From NCBI GenBank assembly GCA_947568835.1, contig CANOQG010000002.1:620001-684000 (forward strand): DNA of 64,000 nt. The letters run 5' to 3'. A program made the translations under genes and the position numbers. The stretch comes from Protonemura montana. Lineage: Eukaryota; Arthropoda; Insecta; Plecoptera; Nemouridae. The notes under the pieces were generated by a model. The model searched no databases, was not told the origin of the DNA, and was given only the letters and a program-made list of their open reading frames with translations. Shown piece by piece: positions 48,789 through 60,658 of the stretch (the first letter of the stretch is position 1; each line of letters starts with the position of its first letter).

Positions 48789-49715
48789 TTAACCTTATAT
48801 AAAAGCCTTAAATTTGCGATGTTCAACTTTTTAGTTTGTATCTGGCGACCAGCTGGGGTAACATTTTTCTGTACATGTTGATTTAAATTGCGAAATTTGG
48901 TTAAAAACGTGTGCAATTGGGTTATAATTGTTCAAAATTAAAATCTCTATCCTATTGTGACACTTTGAGGGTGATTTGAAAGCGTTTTTTTTGGTGAAAT
49001 ATTGATAATTGTGTTTGAAATTTCCTGCCTAGGAAAATTGGAGCCATGTCTCACAGTTCGATTTTTATTTCATTCAAAACTTGCCTATTACTCACCCGCA
49101 GCAGCTCGGTAATACTCTTCATGCATGCCTATGAAAGTTATTGAAGAAATTGAGCCCAAACGCTGTTAATTAAGTTCGTTTTACGTGAAATAGAAATGAT
49201 TTTGCAAAAAGAGTGACAGATGCATTCATTTGTTTGGTTTTTTGACCACTGCAGGGTGAACGAATTCTTAAACTTATCTTTGTGGCAGTGCATTCAGGAT
49301 ATTAAAACGTCAATGTCAATGTCAACGTCAATGTCAAATTCTTTTCAATATCTCTAAAACTGAAGGGAAATAAATGACAAAACTGATATATTGTTGGTGT
49401 CTTGGCTAGCAAGATTGGTAAGCCCAGATTCTAAAAGGTATTTCACAAGTTTCACTCTCTAAAAAATATTTCAAGAAATCATACACGAAAGACTTTTGAC
49501 AGCCAACTTCGTTTGTTTTCGAAATTGTCATCGTGGTCTCTTTGGAATTCACAGAGTTTCCACAATGCAGTGACCCCAAGTGAAATAAGCGGCAAATTTC
49601 AAATAAAATAAATGGGGGTACTTTTGGTTGTGGTCCCATTAGAGGCTTTACATTAAAACCAAAATGCACAATCCCTCAAAATCTTAAGGTGCCGTTAGGC
49701 ATCGGGTTCTGCTAG
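48789..49715 (+). mobile_element. Short non-autonomous Helitron (0.93 kb)
   Basis: It runs from TTAACC at 48789 to CTAG at 49712-49715, with the hairpin at 49688-49703. The 5' repeat is contracted to one CAGCTG. The interior joins the GTCAATGTCAATGTCAACG run (about 49311-49340) to a fragment ending CTTGGCTAGCAAGATTG (about 49400) and then the shared 3' third, so it looks recombined. Confidence 0.8.
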
Positions 49716-50781
49716 TTAACCTTATATAAAAGCCTTAAATTGCGATGTTCAACTTTTTAGTTTGTATCTGACCAGCTGACCAGCTGACCAGCTGGGGTAA
49801 CATTTTTCTGTACATGTTGATTTAAATTGCGAAATTTGGTTAAAAACGTGTGCAATTGGGTTATAATTGTTCAAAATTAAAATCTCTATCCTATTGTGAC
49901 ACTTTGAGGGTGATTTGAAAGCGTTTTTTTGGTGAAATATTGATAATTGTGTTTGAAATTTCCTGCCTAGGAAAATTGGAGCCATGTCTCACAGTTCGAT
50001 TTTTATTTCATTCAAAACTTGCCTTTTACTCACCCGCAGCAGTTTGGTAATACTGTTTATGCATGCCTATGAAAGTTATTGAAGAAATTGAGCACAAACG
50101 CTGTTATTTACGTTCGTTTTAAGTGAAATAGAAATAATTTTGCAAAAAGTTTGACAGATGCATTCATTTGTTTGGTTTTTTGACCAAAGCAAGGTGAACG
50201 AATTCTTGAACTTATCTTTGCGGCAGTGCATTCAGGATATTCAAACGTCAAAAAGGATTAGAACATCAAATACTTTTTAGAAACCAGTCAAACATTGCTG
50301 GGAATAATTTTAAATCTTACATGACTTCAGAGCACGACCCAACGCGACATTTATACGGTGATTTGATGGGATTTTCGTTTTGAATTTTATTTAAAACTGG
50401 CTGGCAAGGGAAGGTTTTGACAGTTCTCAAACAATGTCAAACAACTTAATTACCGAAGAAACTTACATTTTGTCAATTTTAAGTGCTTATCCGTTCATTT
50501 AACAGGTTTTTAGTCAGATCTGGTGGAGATGTAAAAGGTATTTCACAAGTTTCACTCTCTAGGAAATATTTCACGGAAATCTTTTGACAGCCAACTTCGT
50601 TTGTTTTCGAAATTGTCATCGTGGTCACTTTGGAATTCACAGAGTTTCCACAATGCAGTGACCCCGAGTGAAATAAGCGGCAAATTTCAAATAAAATAAA
50701 TGGGGGTACTTTTGGTTGTGGTCCCCAAAATGCACACTCCCTCAAAATCTTAAGGTGCCGTTAGGCATCGGGTTCTGCTAG
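49716..50781 (+). mobile_element. Short non-autonomous Helitron (1.07 kb)
   Basis: It runs from TTAACC at 49716 to CTAG at 50778-50781, with the hairpin at 50754-50769. Same type as 47700-48788, but with a short deletion before the 3' end (GTCCCCAAAATGCACAC in place of the longer stretch). Confidence 0.82.
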
Positions 50782-52376
50782 TTAACCTTATATAAAAGCC
50801 TTAAATTGCGATGTTCAACTTTTTAGTTTGTATCTGACCAGCTGACCAGCTGACCAGCTGGGGTAACATTTTTCTGTACATGTTGATTTAAATTGCGAAA
50901 TTTGGTTAAAAACGTGTGCAATTGGGTTATAATTGTTCAAAATTAAAATCTCTATCCTATTGTGACACTTTGAGGGTGATTTGAAAGCGTTTTTTTGGTG
51001 AAATATTGATAATTGTGTTTGAAATTTCCTGCCTAGGAAAATTGGAGCCATGTCTCACAGTTCGATTTTTATTTCATTCAAAACTTGCCTTTTACTCACC
51101 CGCAGCAGTTTGGTAATACTGTTTATGCATGCCTATGAAAGTTATTGAAGAAATTGAGCACAAACGCTGTTATTTACGTTCGTTTTAAGTGAAATAGAAA
51201 TAATTTTGCAAAAAGTTTGACAGATGCATTCATTTGTTTGGTTTTTTGACCACTGCAGGGTGAACGAATTCTTAAACTTATCTTTGCGGCAGTGCATTCA
51301 GGATATTCAAACGTCAATGTCAATGTCAACGTCAATGTCAAATTCTTTTCAAAATCTCTAGAACTGAAGGAAAAACGTGTGAAATTGGCTTATTTTGGTT
51401 CTTTATTCAGGATTTAATCCAACTACGTCTTTTTCACGGTGATTTTAAAGAGCATTATTATAGTAAAGTATCAAAAATATTGTTGGTGTCTTGGCTAGCA
51501 AGATGAAAAATAGCCACTTGACAAGCCCGTGGCATTCTTGTGGAGGTTATTTACACGTCAAAAAGGTTTGGAAAGTTAAACAATCTATTAACACAACTAT
51601 TGGAATCTTTTGTAAACATATTTAAAGATATTTATTGTAAATAGTATACGAAAGACAAGAAATTTCTTAAAATACGACGATTTTTCTCCATCCCCAGCCT
51701 AGACAAGATCACACAGTTGATTCCAAGCCATCAATGATATTTGTGACAAATATGTAAATCAATAACAATCCTAACTTTCTTTGCAGGTCTTTTACACATT
51801 AAATAGGGTTTTTAAACAAACAAAACACACTTGATTAGTTTTTTATTGATAATTTTGCCAAAACTAGATTTAAAGTGACATTGACAGATCAAAGATAAAC
51901 ATTTGACAGATATCTTTCATCGAATCAGGACGCCGTGGATACTTATTTTATTTTCGAGGATGCCGTGATTATTCAACAGGTATTTAAATTCAAAACGTCA
52001 TTAATGACAGAGTGCAGTTTTATCAAATCTAATCCAAATAAGCAATCTAAGTTTAATACGGTTTTCTATGGAAGTGTTTAATATTGTATAGTACTTTATG
52101 GTGTTACATGGTAGTCTATGTTATTCTATGGTATTCTATGGTATTCTATGGTATTCTATGGAGTTCTATGGTATTCTATGGTATTCTATGGTATTCTATG
52201 ATATTCTATGGTATTCTATGGTATTCTATGGTATTCTATAGTATTCTATGGTATTCTATGGTAAACTATGGTATTCCAAGGTATTCTATGGTATTCTATG
52301 GAGTTCTATGGTATTCTATGATATTGTTTGGTATTTTATGATTTTGTATGGTATTATATGGTATTATTTAGAGTTA
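50782..52376 (+). mobile_element. Decamer Helitron, 5' part only
   Basis: The 5' end and about 1.28 kb of 5' sequence of a decamer element are followed by 0.3 kb of decamers. The array stops at TTTAGAGTTA and is met by the CTAG end of a minus-strand element. It is the reverse complement of sequence at about 53690-54840, so the two form a large inverted repeat. Confidence 0.8.
52061..52371 (+). repeat. Decamer minisatellite array 4
   Basis: 10-bp units in the GGTATTCTAT reading on the plus strand, in keeping with the element's flipped orientation. The apparent 85-aa open frame at 52084 is a by-product. Confidence 0.9.
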
Positions 52377-54840
52377 CTAGCAGAACCCGATGCCTAACGG
52401 CACCTTAAGATTTTGAGGGAGTGGGCATTTTGATTTATATTTTACTTGACTTGAAGCATATTTTAAAAAGTTTTCGAAATTTGTCAGATGCCGTTCCAAA
52501 AGTTTTAAATAGGGCCACAACCTAAAGTGCCAAACAACACCTAACAATATTGTTAAATACCATACAATTCCATAAAATACCATAGAATACCATAGAATAC
52601 CATATAACTCAATAGAATTTCATAGAATATCATAGAACTCCAAAGAATACCATAGAATACCAAACAATATCATAGAATACCAAAGAACTCCATAGAATAC
52701 CATAGAATACCATAGAATACCATAGAATACCATAGAATACTAAATAATATCATCGACTACCATAGAACTCCATAGAAAACCAAAGAATACCAAACAAAAT
52801 CATAGAATACCAAAGAACTCCAAAGAATACCATAGAACTCCATAGAATACCATACAATATCATAGAATACAAAAAAAATATCATAGAATACCCTAGAACT
52901 CACTAGAATATCATAAAATACCGAACAATGTCATAGAATACCATAGAATACCATAGAATACCATATAATATCATAGAATACCAAAAAATATAATAGAGTA
53001 CCATAGAACTCAATAGAATACCATAGAATACCATAGAATACCAAACAATATCATAGAATACCATAGATCACCAAACAATACCATAGAATACCATAAAATA
53101 CCAAACAATATCATAGAATACCATAGAACTCAATAGAATATCATAAAATACCAAACAATGCCATAGAATACCATAGAATACCATAGAATACCATAGAATA
53201 CCATAGAATACCATACAATACCATACATTACCATACAATATCATAGAATACCAAAAAATATAATAGAGTACCATAGAACTCCATAGAATACCATAGTACA
53301 CGATAGAATACCATAGAATACCATAGAATACCATAGAATATCAAACAATATCATAGAATACCATAGAATACCATAGAATACAATAGAACTCCATAGAATA
53401 CCATAGAATACCATAGAATACCATAGAATACCATACAATATCATAGAATACCAAAAAATATCATAGAATACCATAGAACTCCATAGAATACCATAGAATA
53501 CCATGGAACTCCATAGAATACCATAGAATACCATACAATATCATAGAATACCAAACAATATCATAGAATACCATAGAACTCCATAGAATACCATAGAATA
53601 CCATAGAATACCATAGAATACCATAGAATACCATAGAATACCATAAAATACCATAGAATACCATAGAATACCAAACTATATCATAGAATACCATAGAACT
53701 CCATAGAATACCATAGAATACCTTGGAATACCATAGTTTACCATAGAATACCATAGAATACTATAGAATACCATAGAATACCATAGAATACCATAGAATA
53801 TCATAGAATACCATAGAATACCATAGATTACCATAGAACTCCATAGAATACCATAGAATACCATAGAATAACATAGACTACCATGTAACACCATAAAGTA
53901 CTATACAATATTAAACACTTCCATAGAAAACCGTATTAAACTTAGATTGCTTATTTGGATTAGATTTGATAAAACTGCACTCCGTCATTAATGACGTTTT
54001 GAATTTAAATACCTGTTGAATAATCACGGCATCATCGAAAATAAAATAAGTATCCACGGCGTCCTGATTCGATGAAAGATATCTGTCAAATGTTTATCTT
54101 TGATCTGTCAATGTCACTTTAAATCTAGTTTTGGCAAAATTATCAATAAAAAACTAATCAAGTGTGTTTTGTTTGTTTAAAAACCCTATTTAATGTGTAA
54201 AAGACCTGCAAAGAAAGTTAGGATTGTTATTGATTTACATATTTGTCACAAATATCATTGATGGCTTGGAATCAACTGTGTGATCTTGTCTAGGCTGGGG
54301 ATGGAGAAAAATCGTCGTATTTTAAGAAATTTCTTGTCTTTCGTATACTATTTACAATAAATATCTTTAAATATGTTTACAAAAGATTCCAATAGTTGTG
54401 TTAATAGATTGTTTAACTTTCCAAACCTTTTTGACGTGTAAATAACCTCCACAAGAATGCCACGGGCTTGTCAAGTGGCTATTTTTCATCTTGCTAGCCA
54501 AGACACCAACAATATTTTTGATACTTTACTATAATAATGCTCTTTAAAATCACCGTGAAAAAGACGTAGTTGGATTAAATCCTGAATAAAGAACCAAAAT
54601 AAGCCAATTTCACACGTTTTTCCTTCAGTTCTAGAGATTTTGAAAAGAATTTGACATTGACGTTGACATTGACATTGACGTTTGAATATCCTGAATGCAC
54701 TGCCGCAAAGATAAGTTTAAGAATTCGTTCACCCTGCAGTGGTCAAAAAACCAAACAAATGAATGCATCTGTCAAACTTTTTGCAAAATTATTTCTATTT
54801 CACTTAAAACGAACGTAAATAACAGCGTTTGTGCTCAATT
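52377..54840 (-). mobile_element. Decamer Helitron, 5' end missing
   Basis: 3' CTAG is at 52377-52380 and the hairpin at 52389-52404. A 1.38 kb decamer array and about 0.9 kb of 5' sequence follow, ending within GTGCTCAATTT. A 12-bp filler resembling a Helitron 3' end (AGTACCCGCT) then joins it to a plus-strand fragment. The complete form of the same element is 57825-60658. Confidence 0.8.
52556..53935 (-). repeat. Decamer minisatellite array 5
   Basis: 10-bp units. It matches array 7 unit for unit at an offset of 5448 bp, with only a few substitutions (for example near 53730-53830). Confidence 0.92.
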
Positions 54841-54852
54841 TAGTACCCGCTA

Positions 54853-55163
54853 GCTAGCAAGATTGGTAAGCCCAGATTCTAAAAGGTATTTCACAAGTTT
54901 CACTCTCTAAAAAATATTTCAAGAAATCATACACGAAAGACTTTTGACAGCCAACTTCGTTTGTTTTCGAAATTGTCATCGTGGTCTCTTTGGAATTCAC
55001 AGAGTTTCCACAATGCAGTGACCCCAAGTGAAATAAGCGGCAAATTTCAAATAAAATAAATGGGGGTACTTTTGGTTGTGGTCCCATTAGAGGCTTTACA
55101 TTAAAACCAAAATGCACAATCCCTCAAAATCTTAAGGTGCCGTTAGGCATCGGGTTCTGCTAG
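54853..55163 (+). mobile_element. 3' fragment of a short non-autonomous Helitron
   Basis: This equals 49405-49715 and ends in the hairpin (55136-55151) and CTAG (55160-55163). It opens the second copy of the 5448-bp duplication. Confidence 0.8.
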
Positions 55164-56229
55164 TTAACCTTATATAAAAGCCTTAAATTGCGATGTTCAA
55201 CTTTTTAGTTTGTATCTGACCAGCTGACCAGCTGACCAGCTGGGGTAACATTTTTCTGTACATGTTGATTTAAATTGCGAAATTTGGTTAAAAACGTGTG
55301 CAATTGGGTTATAATTGTTCAAAATTAAAATCTCTATCCTATTGTGACACTTTGAGGGTGATTTGAAAGCGTTTTTTTGGTGAAATATTGATAATTGTGT
55401 TTGAAATTTCCTGCCTAGGAAAATTGGAGCCATGTCTCACAGTTCGATTTTTATTTCATTCAAAACTTGCCTTTTACTCACCCGCAGCAGTTTGGTAATA
55501 CTGTTTATGCATGCCTATGAAAGTTATTGAAGAAATTGAGCACAAACGCTGTTATTTACGTTCGTTTTAAGTGAAATAGAAATAATTTTTCAAAAAGTTT
55601 GACAGATGCATTCATTTGTTTGGTTTTTTGACCAAAGCAAGGTGAACGAATTCTTGAACTTATCTTTGCGGCAGTGCATTCAGGATATTCAAACGTCAAA
55701 AAGGATTAGAACATCAAATACTTTTTAGAAACCAGTCAAACATTGCTGGGAATAATTTTAAATCTTACATGACTTCAGAGCACGACCCAACGCGACATTT
55801 ATACGGTGATTTGATGGGATTTTCGTTTTGAATTTTATTTAAAACTGGCTGGCAAGGGAAGGTTTTGACAGTTCTCAAACAATGTCAAACAACTTAATTA
55901 CCGAAGAAACTTACATTTTGTCAATTTTAAGTGCTTATCCGTTCATTTAACAGGTTTTTAGTCAGATCTGGTGGAGATGTAAAAGGTATTTCACAAGTTT
56001 CACTCTCTAGGAAATATTTCACGGAAATCTTTTGACAGCCAACTTCGTTTGTTTTCGAAATTGTCATCGTGGTCACTTTGGAATTCACAGAGTTTCCACA
56101 ATGCAGTGACCCCGAGTGAAATAAGCGGCAAATTTCAAATAAAATAAATGGGGGTACTTTTGGTTGTGGTCCCCAAAATGCACACTCCCTCAAAATCTTA
56201 AGGTGCCGTTAGGCATCGGGTTCTGCTAG
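55164..56229 (+). mobile_element. Short non-autonomous Helitron (1.07 kb), duplicate
   Basis: This is the duplicate of 49716-50781, with hairpin at 56202-56217 and CTAG at 56226-56229. At least one base differs (TTTTTCAAAAAG for TTTTGCAAAAAG). Confidence 0.82.
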
Positions 56230-57824
56230 TTAACCTTATATAAAAGCCTTAAATTGCGATGTTCAACTTTTTAGTTTGTATCTGACCAGCTGACCAGCTG
56301 ACCAGCTGGGGTAACATTTTTCTGTACATGTTGATTTAAATTGCGAAATTTGGTTAAAAACGTGTGCAATTGGGTTATAATTGTTCAAAATTAAAATCTC
56401 TATCCTATTGTGACACTTTGAGGGTGATTTGAAAGCGTTTTTTTGGTGAAATATTGATAATTGTGTTTGAAATTTCCTGCCTAGGAAAATTGGAGCCATG
56501 TCTCACAGTTCGATTTTTATTTCATTCAAAACTTGCCTTTTACTCACCCGCAGCAGTTTGGTAATACTGTTTATGCATGCCTATGAAAGTTATTGAAGAA
56601 ATTGAGCACAAACGCTGTTATTTACGTTCGTTTTAAGTGAAATAGAAATAATTTTGCAAAAAGTTTGACAGATGCATTCATTTGTTTGGTTTTTTGACCA
56701 CTGCAGGGTGAACGAATTCTTAAACTTATCTTTGCGGCAGTGCATTCAGGATATTCAAACGTCAATGTCAATGTCAACGTCAATGTCAAATTCTTTTCAA
56801 AATCTCTAGAACTGAAGGAAAAACGTGTGAAATTGGCTTATTTTGGTTCTTTATTCAGGATTTAATCCAACTACGTCTTTTTCACGGTGATTTTAAAGAG
56901 CATTATTATAGTAAAGTATCAAAAATATTGTTGGTGTCTTGGCTAGCAAGATGAAAAATAGCCACTTGACAAGCCCGTGGCATTCTTGTGGAGGTTATTT
57001 ACACGTCAAAAAGGTTTGGAAAGTTAAACAATCTATTAACACAACTATTGGAATCTTTTGTAAACATATTTAAAGATATTTATTGTAAATAGTATACGAA
57101 AGACAAGAAATTTCTTAAAATACGACGATTTTTCTCCATCCCCAGCCTAGACAAGATCACACAGTTGATTCCAAGCCATCAATGATATTTGTGACAAATA
57201 TGTAAATCAATAACAATCCTAACTTTCTTTGCAGGTCTTTTACACATTAAATAGGGTTTTTAAACAAACAAAACACACTTGATTAGTTTTTTATTGATAA
57301 TTTTGCCAAAACTAGATTTAAAGTGACATTGACAGATCAAAGATAAACATTTGACAGATATCTTTCATCGAATCAGGACGCCGTGGATACTTATTTTATT
57401 TTCGAGGATGCCGTGATTATTCAACAGGTATTTAAATTCAAAACGTCATTAATGACAGAGTGCAGTTTTATCAAATCTAATCCAAATAAGCAATCTAAGT
57501 TTAATACGGTTTTCTATGGAAGTGTTTAATATTGTATAGTACTTTATGGTGTTACATGGTAGTCTATGTTATTCTATGGTATTCTATGGTATTCTATGGT
57601 ATTCTATGGAGTTCTATGGTATTCTATGGTATTCTATGGTATTCTATGATATTCTATGGTATTCTATGGTATTCTATGGTATTCTATAGTATTCTATGGT
57701 ATTCTATGGTAAACTATGGTATTCCAAGGTATTCTATGGTATTCTATGGAGTTCTATGGTATTCTATGATATTGTTTGGTATTTTATGATTTTGTATGGT
57801 ATTATATGGTATTATTTAGAGTTA
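56230..57824 (+). mobile_element. Decamer Helitron, 5' part only, duplicate
   Basis: This is the duplicate of 50782-52376. With 57825-60658 it forms a near-palindrome: arms of about 1.55 kb (56230-57785 against about 59105-60658) around about 1.3 kb. Confidence 0.8.
57509..57819 (+). repeat. Decamer minisatellite array 6
   Basis: 10-bp units, duplicate of array 4. Confidence 0.9.
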
Positions 57825-60658
57825 CTAGCAGAACCCGATGCCTAACGGCACCTTAAGATTTTGAGGGAGTGGGCATTTTGATTTATATTTTACTTGACTT
57901 GAAGCATATTTTAAAAAGTTTTCGAAATTTGTCAGATGCCGTTCCAAAAGTTTTAAATAGGGCCACAACCTAAAGTGCCAAACAACACCTAACAATATTG
58001 TTAAATACCATACAATTCCATAAAATACCATAGAATACCATAGAATACCATATAACTCAATAGAATTTCATAGAATATCATAGAACTCCAAAGAATACCA
58101 TAGAATACCAAACAATATCATAGAATACCAAAGAACTCCATAGAATACCATAGAATACCATAGAATACCATAGAATACCATAGAATACTAAATAATATCA
58201 TCGACTACCATAGAACTCCATAGAAAACCAAAGAATACCAAACAAAATCATAGAATACCAAAGAACTCCAAAGAATACCATAGAACTCCATAGAATACCA
58301 TACAATATCATAGAATACAAAAAAAATATCATAGAATACCCTAGAACTCACTAGAATATCATAAAATACCGAACAATGTCATAGAATACCATAGAATACC
58401 ATAGAATACCATATAATATCATAGAATACCAAAAAATATAATAGAGTACCATAGAACTCAATAGAATACCATAGAATACCATAGAATACCAAACAATATC
58501 ATAGAATACCATAGATCACCAAACAATACCATAGAATACCATAAAATACCAAACAATATCATAGAATACCATAGAACTCAATAGAATATCATAAAATACC
58601 AAACAATGCCATAGAATACCATAGAATACCATAGAATACCATAGAATACCATAGAATACCATACAATACCATACATTACCATACAATATCATAGAATACC
58701 AAAAAATATAATAGAGTACCATAGAACTCCATAGAATACCATAGTACACGATAGAATACCATAGAATACCATAGAATACCATAGAATATCAAACAATATC
58801 ATAGAATACCATAGAATACCATAGAATACAATAGAACTCCATAGAATACCATAGAATACCATAGAATACCATAGAATACCATACAATATCATAGAATACC
58901 AAAAAATATCATAGAATACCATAGAACTCCATAGAATACCATAGAATACCATGGAACTCCATAGAATACCATAGAATACCATACAATATCATAGAATACC
59001 AAACAATATCATAGAATACCATAGAACTCCATAGAATACCATAGAATACCATAGAATACCATAGAATACCATAGAATACCATAGAATACCATAAAATACC
59101 ATAGAATACCATAGAATACCAAACTATATCATAGAATACCATAGAACTCCATAGAATACCATAGAATACCTTGGAATACCATAGTTTACCATAGAATACC
59201 ATAGAATACTATAGAATACCATAGAATACCATAGAATACCATAGAATATCATAGAATACCATAGAATACCATAGAATACCATAGAACTCCATAGAATACC
59301 ATAGAATACCATAGAATAACATAGACTACCATGTAACACCATAAAGTACTATACAATATTAAACACTTCCATAGAAAACCGTATTAAACTTAGATTGCTT
59401 ATTTGGATTAGATTTGATAAAACTGCACTCCGTCATTAATGACGTTTTGAATTTAAATACCTGTTGAATAATCACGGCATCATCGAAAATAAAATAAGTA
59501 TCCACGGCGTCCTGATTCGATGAAAGATATCTGTCAAATGTTTATCTTTGATCTGTCAATGTCACTTTAAATCTAGTTTTGGCAAAATTATCAATAAAAA
59601 ACTAATCAAGTGTGTTTTGTTTGTTTAAAAACCCTATTTAATGTGTAAAAGACCTGCAAAGAAAGTTAGGATTGTTATTGATTTACATATTTGTCACAAA
59701 TATCATTGATGGCTTGGAATCAACTGTGTGATCTTGTCTAGGCTGGGGATGGAGAAAAATCGTCGTATTTTAAGAAATTTCTTGTCTTTCGTATACTATT
59801 TACAATAAATATCTTTAAATATGTTTACAAAAGATTCCAATAGTTGTGTTAATAGATTGTTTAACTTTCCAAACCTTTTTGACGTGTAAATAACCTCCAC
59901 AAGAATGCCACGGGCTTGTCAAGTGGCTATTTTTCATCTTGCTAGCCAAGACACCAACAATATTTTTGATACTTTACTATAATAATGCTCTTTAAAATCA
60001 CCGTGAAAAAGACGTAGTTGGATTAAATCCTGAATAAAGAACCAAAATAAGCCAATTTCACACGTTTTTCCTTCAGTTCTAGAGATTTTGAAAAGAATTT
60101 GACATTGACGTTGACATTGACATTGACGTTTGAATATCCTGAATGCACTGCCGCAAAGATAAGTTTAAGAATTCGTTCACCCTGCAGTGGTCAAAAAACC
60201 AAACAAATGAATGCATCTGTCAAACTTTTTGCAAAATTATTTCTATTTCACTTAAAACGAACGTAAATAACAGCGTTTGTGCTCAATTTCTTCAATAACT
60301 TTCATAGGCATGCATAAACAGTATTACCAAACTGCTGCGGGTGAGTAAAAGGCAAGTTTTGAATGAAATAAAAATCGAACTGTGAGACATGGCTCCAATT
60401 TTCTTAGGCAGGAAATTTCAAACACAATTATCAATATTTCACCAAAAAAACGCTTTCAAATCACCCTCAAAGTGTCACAATAGGATAGAGATTTTAATTT
60501 TGAACAATTATAACCCAATTGCACACGTTTTTAACCAAATTTCGCAATTTAAATCAACATGTACAGAAAAATGTTTCCCCAGCTGGTCAGCTGGTCAGCT
60601 GGTCAGATACAAACTAAAAAGTTGAACATCGCAATTTAAGGCTTTTATATAAGGTTAA
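57825..60658 (-). mobile_element. Decamer Helitron, both ends present (2.8 kb)
   Basis: 3' CTAG is at 57825-57828 with the hairpin at 57837-57852. A 1.38 kb decamer array and a complete 5' region with the triple CAGCTG run (near 60580-60605), TATA box and TTAACC follow. It is complete at both ends and is the shortest complete decamer element here. No gene is present. Confidence 0.82.
58004..59383 (-). repeat. Decamer minisatellite array 7
   Basis: 10-bp units, duplicate of array 5. Confidence 0.92.

Larger units (their letters stand above)
49405..60288. repeat. 5448-bp tandem segmental duplication
   Basis: Sequence from about 49405 to 54852 is repeated at about 54853 to 60288 at a constant offset of 5448. 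The copies differ by very few bases. The unit contains, in order, a 3' element fragment, a complete short element, a 5' part of a decamer element and a reversed decamer element. The join at 54841-54852 carries 12 extra bases. It is either very recent or an assembly duplication. Confidence 0.88.
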
